Source: Candidatus Pantoea haifensis (GTDB taxonomy: Bacteria; Pseudomonadota; Gammaproteobacteria; Enterobacterales; Enterobacteriaceae). Taken from it: 64,000 nucleotides of DNA. The DNA lies in the NCBI GenBank assembly GCA_018842655.1, contig JAGTWN010000004.1, forward strand, positions 1,922,001 to 1,986,000, read 5' to 3'. Shown piece after piece: positions 10,387 to 21,160 of the stretch (within the stretch, counting starts at the first letter, position 1; each line of letters starts with the position of its first letter). The notes beneath the pieces were generated by a model. It did no database searches. It was not told the origin of the DNA and saw only the letters and a list, made by a program, of their open reading frames with translations. The translations under genes and the position numbers were made by a program.

Positions 10387-10846
10387 TTATTCCAAATGTT
10401 CTGGCACAAAGCAGTCACGCAACCGGTGATTAAACTGAAGCCAGCCGAGCGCCAGCAAATCAAACAGCGACAGCAGCAGCGGCAAGGGTGAACTGAGCAG
10501 ATCGCCCTGCACAAACTGAACGCCTTGCCACAGCAAATTAACCAGCAGTGACAGCACCAGTACGCTCTTCCAGGCGCGCCATAATCGTGGCCAGCGCAGG
10601 CGGTAACCGGTGAGTAACAGCCCCAACAGCGCAGGCGCACCGAGTGCCAGCCCGATCCAGAACGCCTGCCTGTCGGGATAGAACAGTGCCAGCAGATTGT
10701 TGCCCTGCTGTCGCGATGCGCCAGCCATCACCAGCAGTAACCAGGTGCGCGCCTGCAATAACAGGATCAGCCAAAAGAAACGGCAGCCGAAGCTGCCCTT
10801 TGCCGTCATATTCATCCGGCAGATATTTGTGTCCGTTAATACTCAC
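10387..10846 (-). CDS. yfeZ: YfeZ-family membrane protein, DUF2919 (frame broken)
   Basis: Small inner-membrane protein with about four hydrophobic segments and unknown function. The true N-terminus (GTG start, [23 protein letters not shown]) and the body ([25 protein letters not shown]...) lie in different frames that meet at the T-rich stretch around 10773-10780. Joining them needs two missing bases, or one extra. The GTG start at 10846 overlaps the end of ypeA by 11 bp, supporting ypeA-yfeZ coupling. About 153 aa after repair. The same gene order ypeA-yfeZ-yfeY is found in E. coli. Confidence 0.8.
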
Positions 10847-11261
10847 GATCTTCGATCAACCGTTTGCCCAGCAGCATCGCGTCCACGGGCTCGTAATCGA
10901 GCTTCTCATAAAACGCGACCACCTGATCGTTCTCTTCGCGCACCATTAAATGGATTTTCGGGCATCCCCGCGCAATCAGCTTTTTCTCCAGGCGGTTCAT
11001 GAGCGCATTGGCGAAGCCGCGTCCCTGATAATCGGGATGGACCGCCAGATAATAGGCAGAGCCACGGTGGCCGTCGTAGCCGCCCATCAGCGAGCCGACC
11101 ACTTCGCCGCCGACTTCAGCCACCAGGAAAAGCTCTGGGTCGTGATTCATCTTTCGTTCGATATCCAGTTCAGGATCGTTCCATGGGCGTAACAAATCGC
11201 AACGCTCCCAAAGCGTAATCACTTCTTCAAAATCTTCCTGGCGGAAGGCGCGGATTTCCAT
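10836..11261 (-). CDS. ypeA: GNAT-family N-acetyltransferase YpeA
   Basis: Predicted cytoplasmic acetyltransferase of 141 aa. The acetyl-CoA-binding GNAT motif is [21 protein letters not shown], preceded by the core strand GSAYYLAV. N-terminal [27 protein letters not shown] is nearly identical to E. coli YpeA as I remember it. I take the ATG at 11261, which matches that start; an ATG codon directly before it (11264) is equally possible. Substrate unknown. Divergent from amiA. Confidence 0.9.
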   Translation of the reverse strand: MEIRAFRQEDFEEVITLWERCDLLRPWNDPELDIERKMNHDPELFLVAEVGGEVVGSLMGGYDGHRGSAYYLAVHPDYQGRGFANALMNRLEKKLIARGCPKIHLMVREENDQVVAFYEKLDYEPVDAMLLGKRLIEDREY

Positions 11262-11469
11262 CATCTTTACCTGCAAATAACCACAATTTGCTGATTATCA
11301 CGCATTTTTCACATCGCGCAACCTTTGACAGCCGGGGCCTGGCGAAAAAATGTGGATTTTTTTGTTAGCGGGCTGAAATACAAAGTAAAGCCCTGAAATG
11401 GTTCCGTACTCGCGAGCGGCAGAACGTTACGATATAACACCCGGCACGATTCTCTCCAGGGACCTGCTC

Positions 11470-12321
11470 ATGAAGTTACTCAAGCATTTGACCACCCGCC
11501 GCCAGCTGTTGCTGTCTGGAATGGCGCTGGCCGTTTTGTCGCCACGCGCCGTGATGGCAAAAGAAGATAATGGCACGCTGCCTGTTTCAGCACGTCACAC
11601 GCCGCCTGCGCCAGCCGCGAAGAACGGCAAGCGCATCGTGATGATCGATCCGGGCCATGGCGGGATTGATTCTGGCGCGGTTGGCGAAGCGGGAGCGGAA
11701 GAGAAACATATCGTGTTAGAGATTGCTAATAGCGTGCGGCAGCAATTGCAGGATCATGCTCATATAGACGTGCGCCTGACGCGCGACAGCGATCACTTTA
11801 TTCCGCTTTATCAGCGGGTGGAAATTGCGCATCAACACGGTGCCAGCCTGTTTATGTCAATTCATGCTGACGGCTTCACCAGCCCCGACGCTAACGGTGC
11901 GTCGGTTTTTGCCCTATCGAATCGGGGTGCCAGCAGCAGCATGGCGCGCTATTTGTCCCAGCGAGAGAATGACGCCGATAAAATTGGCGGCGCAAAAATC
12001 GCGCAGCAGGATCACTATTTGCAGCAAATTCTGTTCGATCTGGTGCAAACCGACACCATTAAAAACAGCCTGACGCTGGGTAAACATGTGCTGGATCAGA
12101 TCCGTCCGGTACACCATTTACACAGCCAGCACACCGAGCAGGCGGCATTTGCAGTATTAAAGTCGCCATCGATTCCGTCGGTGCTGGTGGAAACCTCTTT
12201 TATTACGAATCCTCGCGAAGAACAATTGCTCGGCACACATGCGTTTCGGCAAAAAATTGCCAGCGCCATTGCGGAGGGTATCGTTAATTACTTTGATGAG
12301 TACGATCGCCGCAGGGCGTAA
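11470..12321 (+). CDS. amiA: N-acetylmuramoyl-L-alanine amidase AmiA
   Basis: Periplasmic zinc amidase that removes stem peptides from murein and helps separate daughter cells. The N-terminus is a twin-arginine signal (TTRRQLLLSGMALAVL, RR at 10-11), as known for AmiA. Amidase_3 zinc ligands are seen in DPGHGGIDSG (His), AEEKHIVLEI (Glu) and MSIHADGF (His), with the catalytic Glu in LVETSFITN. It has 283 aa. Start set at MKLLKHL with AGGGA upstream; the frame is open for 24 more codons but gives no signal peptide. Followed by hemF as in E. coli. Confidence 0.95.
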   Translation: MKLLKHLTTRRQLLLSGMALAVLSPRAVMAKEDNGTLPVSARHTPPAPAAKNGKRIVMIDPGHGGIDSGAVGEAGAEEKHIVLEIANSVRQQLQDHAHIDVRLTRDSDHFIPLYQRVEIAHQHGASLFMSIHADGFTSPDANGASVFALSNRGASSSMARYLSQRENDADKIGGAKIAQQDHYLQQILFDLVQTDTIKNSLTLGKHVLDQIRPVHHLHSQHTEQAAFAVLKSPSIPSVLVETSFITNPREEQLLGTHAFRQKIASAIAEGIVNYFDEYDRRRA

Positions 12322-12356
12322 TTGAGTATAATCAGGACAATTTTTTAAAAGAGTAA

Positions 12357-13270
<914 letters not shown>

Positions 13271-13285
13271 CGAATCGCCAAAATA

Positions 13286-13376
13286 GTTGACGCTAAATCA
13301 AGGCGGCAAGCTTACTCATCCCTAAATCTTCCCGTAAGTGATTCGGGTGAGTCAGCGCAGCCAGCGCAGAGATAGC
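13286..13376. repeat. Imperfect dyad element between hemF and maeB
   Basis: The convergent gap contains arms ACTCATCCC (13314-13322) and GGGTGAGT (13345-13352), pairing with one bulge around TTCCCGTAAGTGATTC. The wider sequence (AAATCAAGGCGGCAAGC ... GTGAGT ... GCAGCCAGCGCAGA) looks to me like a dispersed intergenic repeat seen near 3' ends in Enterobacterales. That resemblance is from memory. Only one copy was noticed here. Confidence 0.4.
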
Positions 13377-13394
13377 GTCTACCATGACGGCGAT

Positions 13395-15671
13395 TTACAA
13401 AGGCTTGGTTTGGGCTTCAACCACTGCAAGCGCCACCATATTAACGATGCGTCGCACCGAGGCGATGGGCGTTAATATATGCACGGGCCTGGTGATCCCC
13501 ATCAGCACTGGCCCTACCGTGACCCCTTCTGAACAGGAGACTCTGAGTAGGTTGTAACTAATACGCGCCGCTTCGACATTTGGCATGATGAGCACATTGG
13601 CGGTGCCTTTTAGCGGGCTGTCGGGCATTAAATCACGCCGTATGCTTTCTATTAATGCTGCATCACCATGCATTTCACCATCAATTTCCAGCTCTGGCGC
13701 ACGCGCTTTTATCAAAGCCAGGGCATCACGCATTTTGCGGGCGCCAGGTGCATTTGAGGTACCAAAACTGGAGTGCGACAGCAACGCCACGCGCGGCTCA
13801 ATGCCGAAGCGCCGCACCGTTTCAGCCGCCATGAGGGTGATATCGGTAAGCTGTTCCGGGGTCGGATCTTCATTTACGTAGGTATCAGCAATAAAGGTGT
13901 TGCCGCTCGGCAGCAGCAGCGCATTCATCGCGCCCGCCACTTTCACGTCATCACGAAAACCAAAGACCTTTTCAATGACTTCATAATGCTCACGATAATC
14001 ACCAACAGTGCCGCAAATCAGCGCATCCGCTTCACCGCGATGAACCATGATGGCACCGATCAGCGTTGGGTTGCCAATTACTGCGCGCTGCGCCTGTTCA
14101 GGCGATACGCCGCGTCGCTTCATAATCTGGTAATACTCATTCCAGTAAGCTTTAAAACGCGGGTCAGATTCATTATTTACTATCTCAAAATCTTTTCCTG
14201 CTTCGATTTTCAGCCCCTGCTTTTGCAGACGCATGGCAATCACATTGGGCCGGCCAATCAAAATCGGCTTTGCCAGCCCCAGCGAAACTAATTCCTGAGT
14301 CGCATGCAGCACGCGCACCTCTTCGCCTTCCGCCAGCACGACACGCTTCGGTGATTTACGCGCCTGCGAAAAGATTGGCTTCATAAACAGATTGGTTTTG
14401 TAGACGAACTCAGTGAGTTTTTCGCGATATGCCTCGAAATCCTCTATGGGACGGGTAGCGACGCCGGAATCCATTGCGGCTTTGGCAACCGCGGGCGCGA
14501 TCTGCACGATCAGGCGTGGATCGAACGGTTTTGGGATCAGATATTCCGGGCCGAAACTGAGATCCTGATCGTCATATGCTGAGGCGACCACATCGTTCTG
14601 TTCCGCCTGCGCCAGTGCCGCTATTGCATGCACGGCTGCCAGTTTCATCTCTTCATTGATTGCTGTTGCCCCGACATCCAGCGCGCCACGGAAGATAAAC
14701 GGGAAGCACAGAACATTGTTTACCTGATTCGGGAAGTCGGAGCGTCCGGTACAGATAATCGCGTCGGGGCGTACAGCTTTGGCCTGCGGTGGCATGATTT
14801 CCGGTTCCGGGTTAGCCAGCGCCAGAATCAGCGGATCGGTGGCCATTTTTTCACCATCTCTGGCGTCAGGACATTGGGACCTGAACAGCCAAGGAAAATA
14901 TCCGCATCCGCAATTACGTCATCCAGTGACCGTTTGCCGTTGTCCTCAATGGCGTAATCCGCTTTGGTTTGCGCCATGCTGGCTTCGCGGCCGCGGTAAA
15001 TGACGCCTTTTGAATCGCAGACCACAATGTTGTGCTTCTGCATACCCAGCGCCACCAGCAAATTCATGCAGGCAATCGCTGATGCCCCTGCGCCAGAAAC
15101 CACCAGCCGCACGTCTGAAATGGCTTTTTTACGATGCTCAGGCCATTTAAGACCGCGGCGGTGCAGATGATGGCGGTACCGTGCTGATCGTCGTGAAACA
15201 CCGGTATCTTCATGCGTTTGCGCAACTGCTGTTCGATGTAGAAACACTCCGGCGCTTTAATATCTTCAAGATTAATGCCGCCAAAAGTTGGCTCCAGCGC
15301 GGCGATGACTTCGATCAGCTTGTCGGGATCCCGCTCATCAATCTCAATATCAAACACATCGATACCGGCGAATTTTTTAAATAATACGCCTTTACCTTCC
15401 ATTACGGGTTTTCCGGCCAGTGCGCCAATGTTGCCTAAACCCAGCACCGCCGTGCCGTTGGAAATCACGGCGACCAGATTACCGCGTGCCGTGTACTTAT
15501 GCGCAGCCAGGGGTCTTTTGCAATTTCCAGGCACGGTGCCGCAACGCCTGGCGAGTAGGCCAGGGCTAAATCACGCTGGGTCGCCAACGGTTTAGTGGGC
15601 GACACCTGAATCTTGCCGGGTGTCGGATATTGATGAAAATCAAGCGCGCTCTGCTTCAGTTGATCATCCAT
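13395..15671 (-). CDS. maeB: NADP-dependent malic enzyme with phosphotransacetylase-like domain (three frame breaks)
   Basis: Oxidatively decarboxylates malate to pyruvate, making NADPH. Domain order: malic enzyme (residues about 1-430; [50 protein letters not shown]) followed by a phosphotransacetylase-like regulatory domain to the end. Three breaks are at the coding runs C4 (15510-15513), A6 (15125-15130) and A6 (14846-14851). Adding one base at each gives exactly 759 aa, the length of E. coli MaeB. Divergent from talA. Confidence 0.92.
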
Positions 15672-16015
15672 TGGGCATCCTTAGTCGCCGCGAAAAGTTG
15701 CACCAGTATAAGAATCAACCTGCAGCAAGAGGGTGAAGGAGCTCAAAGAACCTCATTGTTTAACGGCACAGAATGCTACAGGTGAGCCTGCGTCATTGAT
15801 TTCGGCTGCTATGCTTAGGAATGGATATGGCGCACCCCACGGTTTAACACCGCATGAAGGCACCTCGCTCCGCTCTCCACGGCAACAATCAGAGAATCCG
15901 CATTTTCATATGAAAGTCTCTGTTGCAATGTGATGGGTCCGCGTTACCGGAAGCAGCCCTGCAAGGCTCAAGGTGTTCCTTTTCGCTTTAATGTTTTTAT
16001 TCAAGGAGTTTAGAG
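15672..16015. promoter_or_regulatory. Divergent maeB/talA intergenic region
   Basis: 344 bp with no convincing coding frame. It should hold promoters for both genes. The sequence CTATGCT at 15809-15815, within TGCTATGCTTA, resembles a sigma-S extended -10 (CTATACT-type). In E. coli talA-tktB is known to be RpoS-dependent. An AAGGAG ribosome site precedes talA at about 16003-16008. No maeB promoter was recognised. Confidence 0.45.
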
Positions 16016-16966
16016 ATGAACCAGCTAGAAGCCCTTAAACAGTTCACCACCGTGGTGGCGGACAGTGGCGACATTGAATCGATTCGTCATTATCACCCCC
16101 AGGACGCCACTACCAACCCTTCCCTCATTCTCAAAGCTTCCAGTCTCGACGCCTACAAACATCTGATTGACGACGCCATTGAATACGCCAAAAAACAAGG
16201 TGGCAGCAAAGAGACGCAAATTATTAACGCCAGCGACAAAGTGGCGATCAACCTCGGTATGGAAATTCTGAAAAGCATACCAGGCCGTGTTTCGACCGAA
16301 GTAGATGCGCGCCTCTCTTTCGATCGTGGCATGTGTGTCACTAAAGCGGAAAAGCTGGTTCGCCTGTACGAAGAGCACGGTATCGATCGCTCACGTATTC
16401 TGATCAAACTGGCCTCGACCTGGGAAGGGATCCGCGCGGCAGAAGAGCTGGAGAAAAACGGCATCAACTGTAACCTGACGCTGCTTTTCTCTTTTGCTCA
16501 GGCGCGTGCCTGTGCGGAAGCGGGCGTGTTCCTGATTTCGCCGTTCGTGGGGCGTATTTATGACTGGTACAACACGCGCAAACCAATGGATCCGTATGTG
16601 GTTGATGAAGATCCAGGCGTGAAATCTGTGCGTCGTATTTATGACTACTACAAAAAGCATCGTTATAACACCGTCATCATGGGTGCCAGCTTCCGTAAAG
16701 TAGAACAGGTTCTGGCGCTGGCGGGCTGCGATCGTCTGACCCTTTCACCAAATCTGCTGGAAGAGCTGCAAAACAGCGATGCGCCGGTAGAACGTAAGCT
16801 GGAACCTTCCACTGAAGGCTTCCATCAACCCGCTTCACTGTCAGAAGCGGAGTTCCGCTGGGAACACAACCAGGATCCGATGGCGGTAGAAAAACTGTCT
16901 GAAGGTATTCGTCAGTTCGCTGTTGATCAGCAGAAACTGGAAGATGTTCTTTCCGCCCGGCTGTAG
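16016..16966 (+). CDS. talA: Transaldolase A
   Basis: Transfers the dihydroxyacetone unit of sedoheptulose 7-phosphate to glyceraldehyde 3-phosphate in the non-oxidative pentose phosphate pathway. 316 aa, the TalA length. The Schiff-base lysine is in [12 protein letters not shown] (about Lys131), with DATTNPSL near the N-terminus and [10 protein letters not shown]. Assigned TalA rather than TalB because it is coupled to a transketolase gene 63 bp downstream, as in E. coli talA-tktB. Ribosome site AAGGAG precedes the ATG. Confidence 0.95.
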   Translation: MNQLEALKQFTTVVADSGDIESIRHYHPQDATTNPSLILKASSLDAYKHLIDDAIEYAKKQGGSKETQIINASDKVAINLGMEILKSIPGRVSTEVDARLSFDRGMCVTKAEKLVRLYEEHGIDRSRILIKLASTWEGIRAAEELEKNGINCNLTLLFSFAQARACAEAGVFLISPFVGRIYDWYNTRKPMDPYVVDEDPGVKSVRRIYDYYKKHRYNTVIMGASFRKVEQVLALAGCDRLTLSPNLLEELQNSDAPVERKLEPSTEGFHQPASLSEAEFRWEHNQDPMAVEKLSEGIRQFAVDQQKLEDVLSARL

Positions 16967-16985
16967 TTTTAAACATTTTATTGAT

Positions 16986-17005
16986 GGATGGGAGATTTCC
17001 CATCC
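16986..17005 (+). other. Hairpin between talA and tktB
   Basis: A perfect 8-bp inverted repeat GGATGGGA / TCCCATCC with a GATT loop, 24 bp before the tktB start and just upstream of its AAGGGAGA ribosome site. There is no U-tract. Possible mRNA processing or translational tuning between the two genes; role unproven. Confidence 0.55.
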
Positions 17006-17029
17006 ACAGAGTTAACAAGGGAGAACCCT

Positions 17030-19030
17030 ATGTCATCACGCAGAGAGTTGGCGAACGCGATTCGTGCATTAAGTATGGATGCGGTACAAAAAGCAAACTC
17101 AGGCCATCCCGGCGCACCGATGGGTATGGCAGATATCGCCGAAGTGTTATGGCGCGACTTCCTGAAACATAACCCAACCAACCCCGCGTGGCTCGATCGT
17201 GACCGTTTTATTCTGTCTAACGGCCACGGCTCAATGCTGCTGTATAGCCTGCTGCACCTGACCGGCTACGACCTGCCGATGGAAGAGCTAAAAAACTTCC
17301 GTCAGTTGCACTCAAAAACGCCAGGCCACCCGGAAATTGGTTATACGCCAGGCGTAGAAACCACCACCGGTCCACTCGGTCAGGGCCTGGCCAACGCGGT
17401 GGGTTTAGCCATTGCTGAACGTACGCTGGCTGCCCAGTTCAACCGTCCGGATCATGAAATCATCGACCACTTTACCTACGTGTTTATGGGTGACGGTTGC
17501 CTGATGGAGGGTATCTCTCATGAAGTCTGCTCACTGGCAGGCACCCTGGGTCTGGGCAAACTGATCGGTTTCTACGATCACAACGGTATTTCCATTGACG
17601 GTGAAATCGAAGGCTGGTTTACCGATGATACCCACAAACGTTTTGAAGCCTATAACTGGCATGTGATTGGCGACATCGACGGACACGATCCTGAAGCGGT
17701 TAGCCAGGCGATCAAAGAGGCACAAAGCGTCACTGATAAACCGTCGCTGATTATTTGCCGCACTGTTATCGGCTTTGGCTCGCCGAATAAAGCCGGTAAA
17801 GAAGAAGCGCACGGCGCGGCGCTGGGCGAAGAAGAAGTGGCATTAACGCGTAAAAAGCTCGACTGGCATTATCCACCGTTTGAGATCCCCGGTGAAATTT
17901 ATCAGCAGTGGGATGCAAAGGAAGCGGGTGCTGAGCGCGAAAAAGCCTGGGACGCCAGGCTGGAAGCCTATAAGCAGGCTCACCCGGAACTGGCGCAGGA
18001 ATATTTGCGGCGCATGAACGGTGAAATGCCCTCAACCTGGGAAACTGACACGGCGAAATTCATTGCCGAACTGCAGGCGAATCCGCAAAAAATCGCCAGC
18101 CGCAAAGCCTCGCAAAACACGCTGGAATACTACGGCAAAATGTTGCCAGAGTTTTTGGGCGGCTCCGCTGACCTTGCGCCAAGCAACCTGACTATCTGGT
18201 CAGGCTCCACGCCGATTAAAGAAGATCCGGCCGGTAACTATATTCACTACGGTGTACGTGAATTCGGTATGACAGCCATCGCTAACGGTATTGCACATCA
18301 TGGTGGCTTTGTCCCTTACACCGCGACTTTCCTGATGTTTGTCGAATATGCCCGTAATGCGGCCCGTATGGCGGCGCTGATGAAGGCGCGTCATATTATG
18401 GTTTATACCCATGACTCAATTGGACTGGGCGAAGATGGCCCAACGCACCAGCCGGTAGAGCAGCTCGCCAGCCTGCGTTTGACGCCAAACATGAGCGTCT
18501 GGCGTCCCTGCGATCAGGTAGAAACCGCCGTGGCGTGGAAAGCCGCCGTTGAGCGTCATCACGGACCTACCGCGTTGATTCTTTCACGTCAGAATCTGGC
18601 ACAGCCGGAACGCACACAGGCGCAGATTGAAAATATCGCGCGCGGCGGCTATGTGCTGAAAGATTGCGACGGTACGCCGGAAGTGATCCTGATCGCCACC
18701 GGTTCAGAAATGGAAATTACACTGGGCGCGGCAGAGAAGCTGACGACTGGCGGGCACAAAGTGCGCGTGGTCTCGCTGCCATCGACCGATCTGTTTGATG
18801 CGCAAGACAGGGCCTATCGTGAATCGGTGTTGCCATCAACGGTGAAAGCACGTGTTGCGGTTGAAGCGGGTATCGCTGATTACTGGTTTAAGTACGTGGG
18901 CCTTGATGGTGCCATTGTCGGTATGACCACCTTCGGCGAATCTGCGCCTGCCAGCAAACTGTTTACCGAATTTGGCTTCACGATTGAAAACATCGTTGCC
19001 CATGCGGAAACGTTACTCAAGCCGGTGTAA
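17030..19030 (+). CDS. tktB: Transketolase B
   Basis: Thiamine-diphosphate enzyme moving two-carbon units in the pentose phosphate pathway. 666 aa. N-terminal [17 protein letters not shown], cofactor motif GDGCLMEG...[13 protein letters not shown], and central [11 protein letters not shown] / [18 protein letters not shown] are all present. The ATG at 17030 has a strong AAGGGAGA site; an in-frame ATG 42 bp upstream lacks one and lies in the hairpin. The partner talA is directly upstream. Intact frame. Confidence 0.95.
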   Translation: MSSRRELANAIRALSMDAVQKANSGHPGAPMGMADIAEVLWRDFLKHNPTNPAWLDRDRFILSNGHGSMLLYSLLHLTGYDLPMEELKNFRQLHSKTPGHPEIGYTPGVETTTGPLGQGLANAVGLAIAERTLAAQFNRPDHEIIDHFTYVFMGDGCLMEGISHEVCSLAGTLGLGKLIGFYDHNGISIDGEIEGWFTDDTHKRFEAYNWHVIGDIDGHDPEAVSQAIKEAQSVTDKPSLIICRTVIGFGSPNKAGKEEAHGAALGEEEVALTRKKLDWHYPPFEIPGEIYQQWDAKEAGAEREKAWDARLEAYKQAHPELAQEYLRRMNGEMPSTWETDTAKFIAELQANPQKIASRKASQNTLEYYGKMLPEFLGGSADLAPSNLTIWSGSTPIKEDPAGNYIHYGVREFGMTAIANGIAHHGGFVPYTATFLMFVEYARNAARMAALMKARHIMVYTHDSIGLGEDGPTHQPVEQLASLRLTPNMSVWRPCDQVETAVAWKAAVERHHGPTALILSRQNLAQPERTQAQIENIARGGYVLKDCDGTPEVILIATGSEMEITLGAAEKLTTGGHKVRVVSLPSTDLFDAQDRAYRESVLPSTVKARVAVEAGIADYWFKYVGLDGAIVGMTTFGESAPASKLFTEFGFTIENIVAHAETLLKPV

Positions 19031-19035
19031 TGCGT

Positions 19036-19065
19036 TGGCCCTTCTCACCTTAGTGAGAAGGGCCA
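19036..19065 (+). terminator. Stem-loop terminator after tktB
   Basis: A perfect 13-bp stem (TGGCCCTTCTCAC / GTGAGAAGGGCCA) with a CTTA loop starts 6 bp after the tktB stop and lies before the convergent fimbrial operon. The U-tract is weak, so it may work bidirectionally or with Rho. Confidence 0.75.
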
Positions 19066-19084
19066 TTACGCTCTCACGCCTGTT

Positions 19085-19584
19085 TCACTGGTAAGTAAAC
19101 GTTAAATTCACCACTGAATTAAAGGTGCCACTGCTTGCCCCGCCTGTTGGGGTATACATACGCGCTGAAAGCGGAAAATAGGCTTTATGGGTTTTTGCAT
19201 CAATAGGTGACTGGAGAGACATTCCGTTACCATAGAGGGTATCTTGCGCTTTAAGTTGTAATGCAATGTTCTTGCTGGTGCCGTTATTTTTAAAAGCCTT
19301 GCTGTCGTTATTGTCGGGCGTACCTGAGAAATTCACCGTCGCCTGGGTTAAATAGGCGGGACATTCATTTAACTGTAACTGGAAGTCGACCCACTCCCTC
19401 CCGTTCCTGCGGTGGCTAAACGGCGTATCTGGCCTTTAGGCAACTCAACCTGTTTGCTGCGCGTATTGGTATCAACAATACACGGATTCGCGATGACTTT
19501 GCCCGTCAGGCTTATTTCGCTGGCATCGGTCATGCAGACCATGAGGCAGAATGGCAAACCAGCGAGGTAACGATATTTAGGCAT
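19085..19584 (-). CDS. Fimbrial minor subunit, last gene of the cluster (frame broken)
   Basis: Chaperone-usher pilin-like protein, about 166 aa after repair. The N-terminal part (EISLTGKVIANPCIVDT, first Cys) and the C-terminal part (LQLNECPAYLTQATVNFSG, second Cys; end VVNLTFTYQ) fit the pilin fold with its penultimate aromatic donor/usher motif. The two parts meet at the C-runs 19396-19402, where one extra G in the coding strand joins TAGTGG to EWVDFQLQL. Sixth and last gene of the operon; likely a tip or anchor subunit. Confidence 0.8.
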
Positions 19585-19607
19585 AATATATTCCTTACTG
19601 GACTGAG

Positions 19608-20131
19608 TTACTGATATTCAAACGTCGCAGTGATAACAGATGAAATATCACCAGGCGTAGCCGAACCTAATGCAGAATAGGCGCGAGCCTGAAGATTAAA
19701 TTGAGTGCTGTTACTTCCCGATGCGATAAACGAGATTAACGTGGAACCATTGCTGACCAGCGTATTTGACGAGCGTTCAGTAATTTCCACCGCTGTATTA
19801 GACGCAGGAGAGCGCGCGATATTTTTCCAACGCTGCGGTGATTGAGGATCTGCCTGGCCCGAAAAACGCGCGGTAACGCTGGTCGTTCCCGCTGGACAAT
19901 TAATCAGCCTGAGCTGAAAAGGAACCATTGCCGAGCCCGCACCCGATGAAGCCAGAGAAGATGCCTGAAGGGTTTGGCCTAAATCAACACTGACTCTCTC
20001 TTCAGAAACGACACAGGGAGAAGCCGTTATTCTTCCGGTCACATTGATATTCACGCTGTCTGCCAGACAAACATCTGCGGTAAATAGCCCCCTGCCAGAG
20101 CACAGGCTAAAGGCAATAATTTATTTTCCAT
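19608..20131 (-). CDS. Fimbrial minor subunit (frame broken in the signal peptide)
   Basis: Pilin-like protein of about 174 aa. The mature part begins ADSVNINVTGRITASPCVV. It has the paired cysteines (SPCVV, LINCPAG) and ends ITATFEYQ, the usual pilin C-terminal pattern. The signal peptide start MENKLLPLACALAGG is in another frame and joins when the C-run 20088-20092 gains one base, giving GGLFTADVCLA. AGGT lies 8 bases before the ATG. Position after the adhesin suggests a FimF/FimG-like adaptor. Confidence 0.8.
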
Positions 20132-20167
20132 TTTTATTTACCTGAACCTCTGTTAAAAGATGAAATA

Positions 20168-21160
20168 TTACTGATAAGTAAGCACTAACGTTGCAGAGGC
20201 ATTCGCAACGCCGGCTTGCACGACCGGTTTTGTCTGAATGTAGCGCGCTGTTAAAGGTAAACTTTCCTGGCCGCCTGCCATCTTTTTTAAATATACCTTT
20301 TTATTCACTGGATAAGGCTGGCCGTTATAATACAAACGAATCCCGACACCAGAGGCAGTTCCCTCTTCTCCCTGGTTATCCAGTGCCATTACCGTTGGGG
20401 CATCGGGTAAGTCTGGATGTTGCCTGCCCATAATCTGAACATAAACATTTGCATCAGCATCACAGTTCAAACCTAAATCTTGTGTATTACTGGCAGGAGG
20501 GCTAAATCCTATTGTAGAACCGAAAGAAGTCACTGGAACATTGCCTAAAGGGAAGATCAAAGCAGGGGTTGTTATTGAACAGGCTACGGTTCTGACATTA
20601 AATGAATTTAGGGTTATCAGACTGTGATTTATGTTTCCGCTGTTATTAACATCTGTTAACAGGCTCATAAAACTGCCAACATCCACTCGAGCAACTCTGC
20701 CAGAATCCGTTGGACCTGTTTTATAAAAAATAATCGTTGAATGTAATGTGACATTCCCTCCACCTATAAATTTTCCCTTTTCCTCATAATGGACAACTGA
20801 ATCGGGAAATCCAGGAAAAACATTAACATCGTTAACATACGTATCGGCTGCATAGCCGCCTACCCCAATTGAATAGCCTACACCCGGAAAACCTGTAGGA
20901 TAAATTTTGCCGTATATTGAATTCCCGACTGAACTCCCCGTTACGAGTATTCCTACCTGATGACGAGGTTCAGGATCACCACTACATATAAAACGCACAG
21001 CATCAGGAGAACGCATTCTAAATAACTCCGCCCCTACAGGAGTATCCCGCTGAATGACTAATGTAGGAATGGTAAAGGCCAGTGAATTTTGCCCGTTACA
21101 TACACCAGCAAATAAGGGTGACGAGACTAAAGTTAAAAGCAATAGCATTATTTTTTTCAT
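20168..21160 (-). CDS. Fimbrial tip adhesin, two-domain FimH-like
   Basis: About 330 aa, twice the size of a pilin. Signal peptide MKKIMLLLLTLVSSPLFA is followed by an N-terminal receptor-binding-type domain (about 20-190, starting VCNGQNSLAF) and a C-terminal pilin domain (from VACSITTPALIFPLGNVPV to LVLTYQ). This layout is typical of a tip adhesin. The ATG at 21160 overlaps the usher stop (TAATG), so it is translated by coupling. An ATG at 21169 (MSVMKK) is an alternative. The receptor cannot be told from sequence. Confidence 0.85.
   Translation of the reverse strand: MKKIMLLLLTLVSSPLFAGVCNGQNSLAFTIPTLVIQRDTPVGAELFRMRSPDAVRFICSGDPEPRHQVGILVTGSSVGNSIYGKIYPTGFPGVGYSIGVGGYAADTYVNDVNVFPGFPDSVVHYEEKGKFIGGGNVTLHSTIIFYKTGPTDSGRVARVDVGSFMSLLTDVNNSGNINHSLITLNSFNVRTVACSITTPALIFPLGNVPVTSFGSTIGFSPPASNTQDLGLNCDADANVYVQIMGRQHPDLPDAPTVMALDNQGEEGTASGVGIRLYYNGQPYPVNKKVYLKKMAGGQESLPLTARYIQTKPVVQAGVANASATLVLTYQ

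Noticed and set aside
14628-14957. Plus-strand frames antisense to maeB, napA, tmcA and other long genes
   Set aside because: They mirror high-GC coding sequence on the other strand and match no family.
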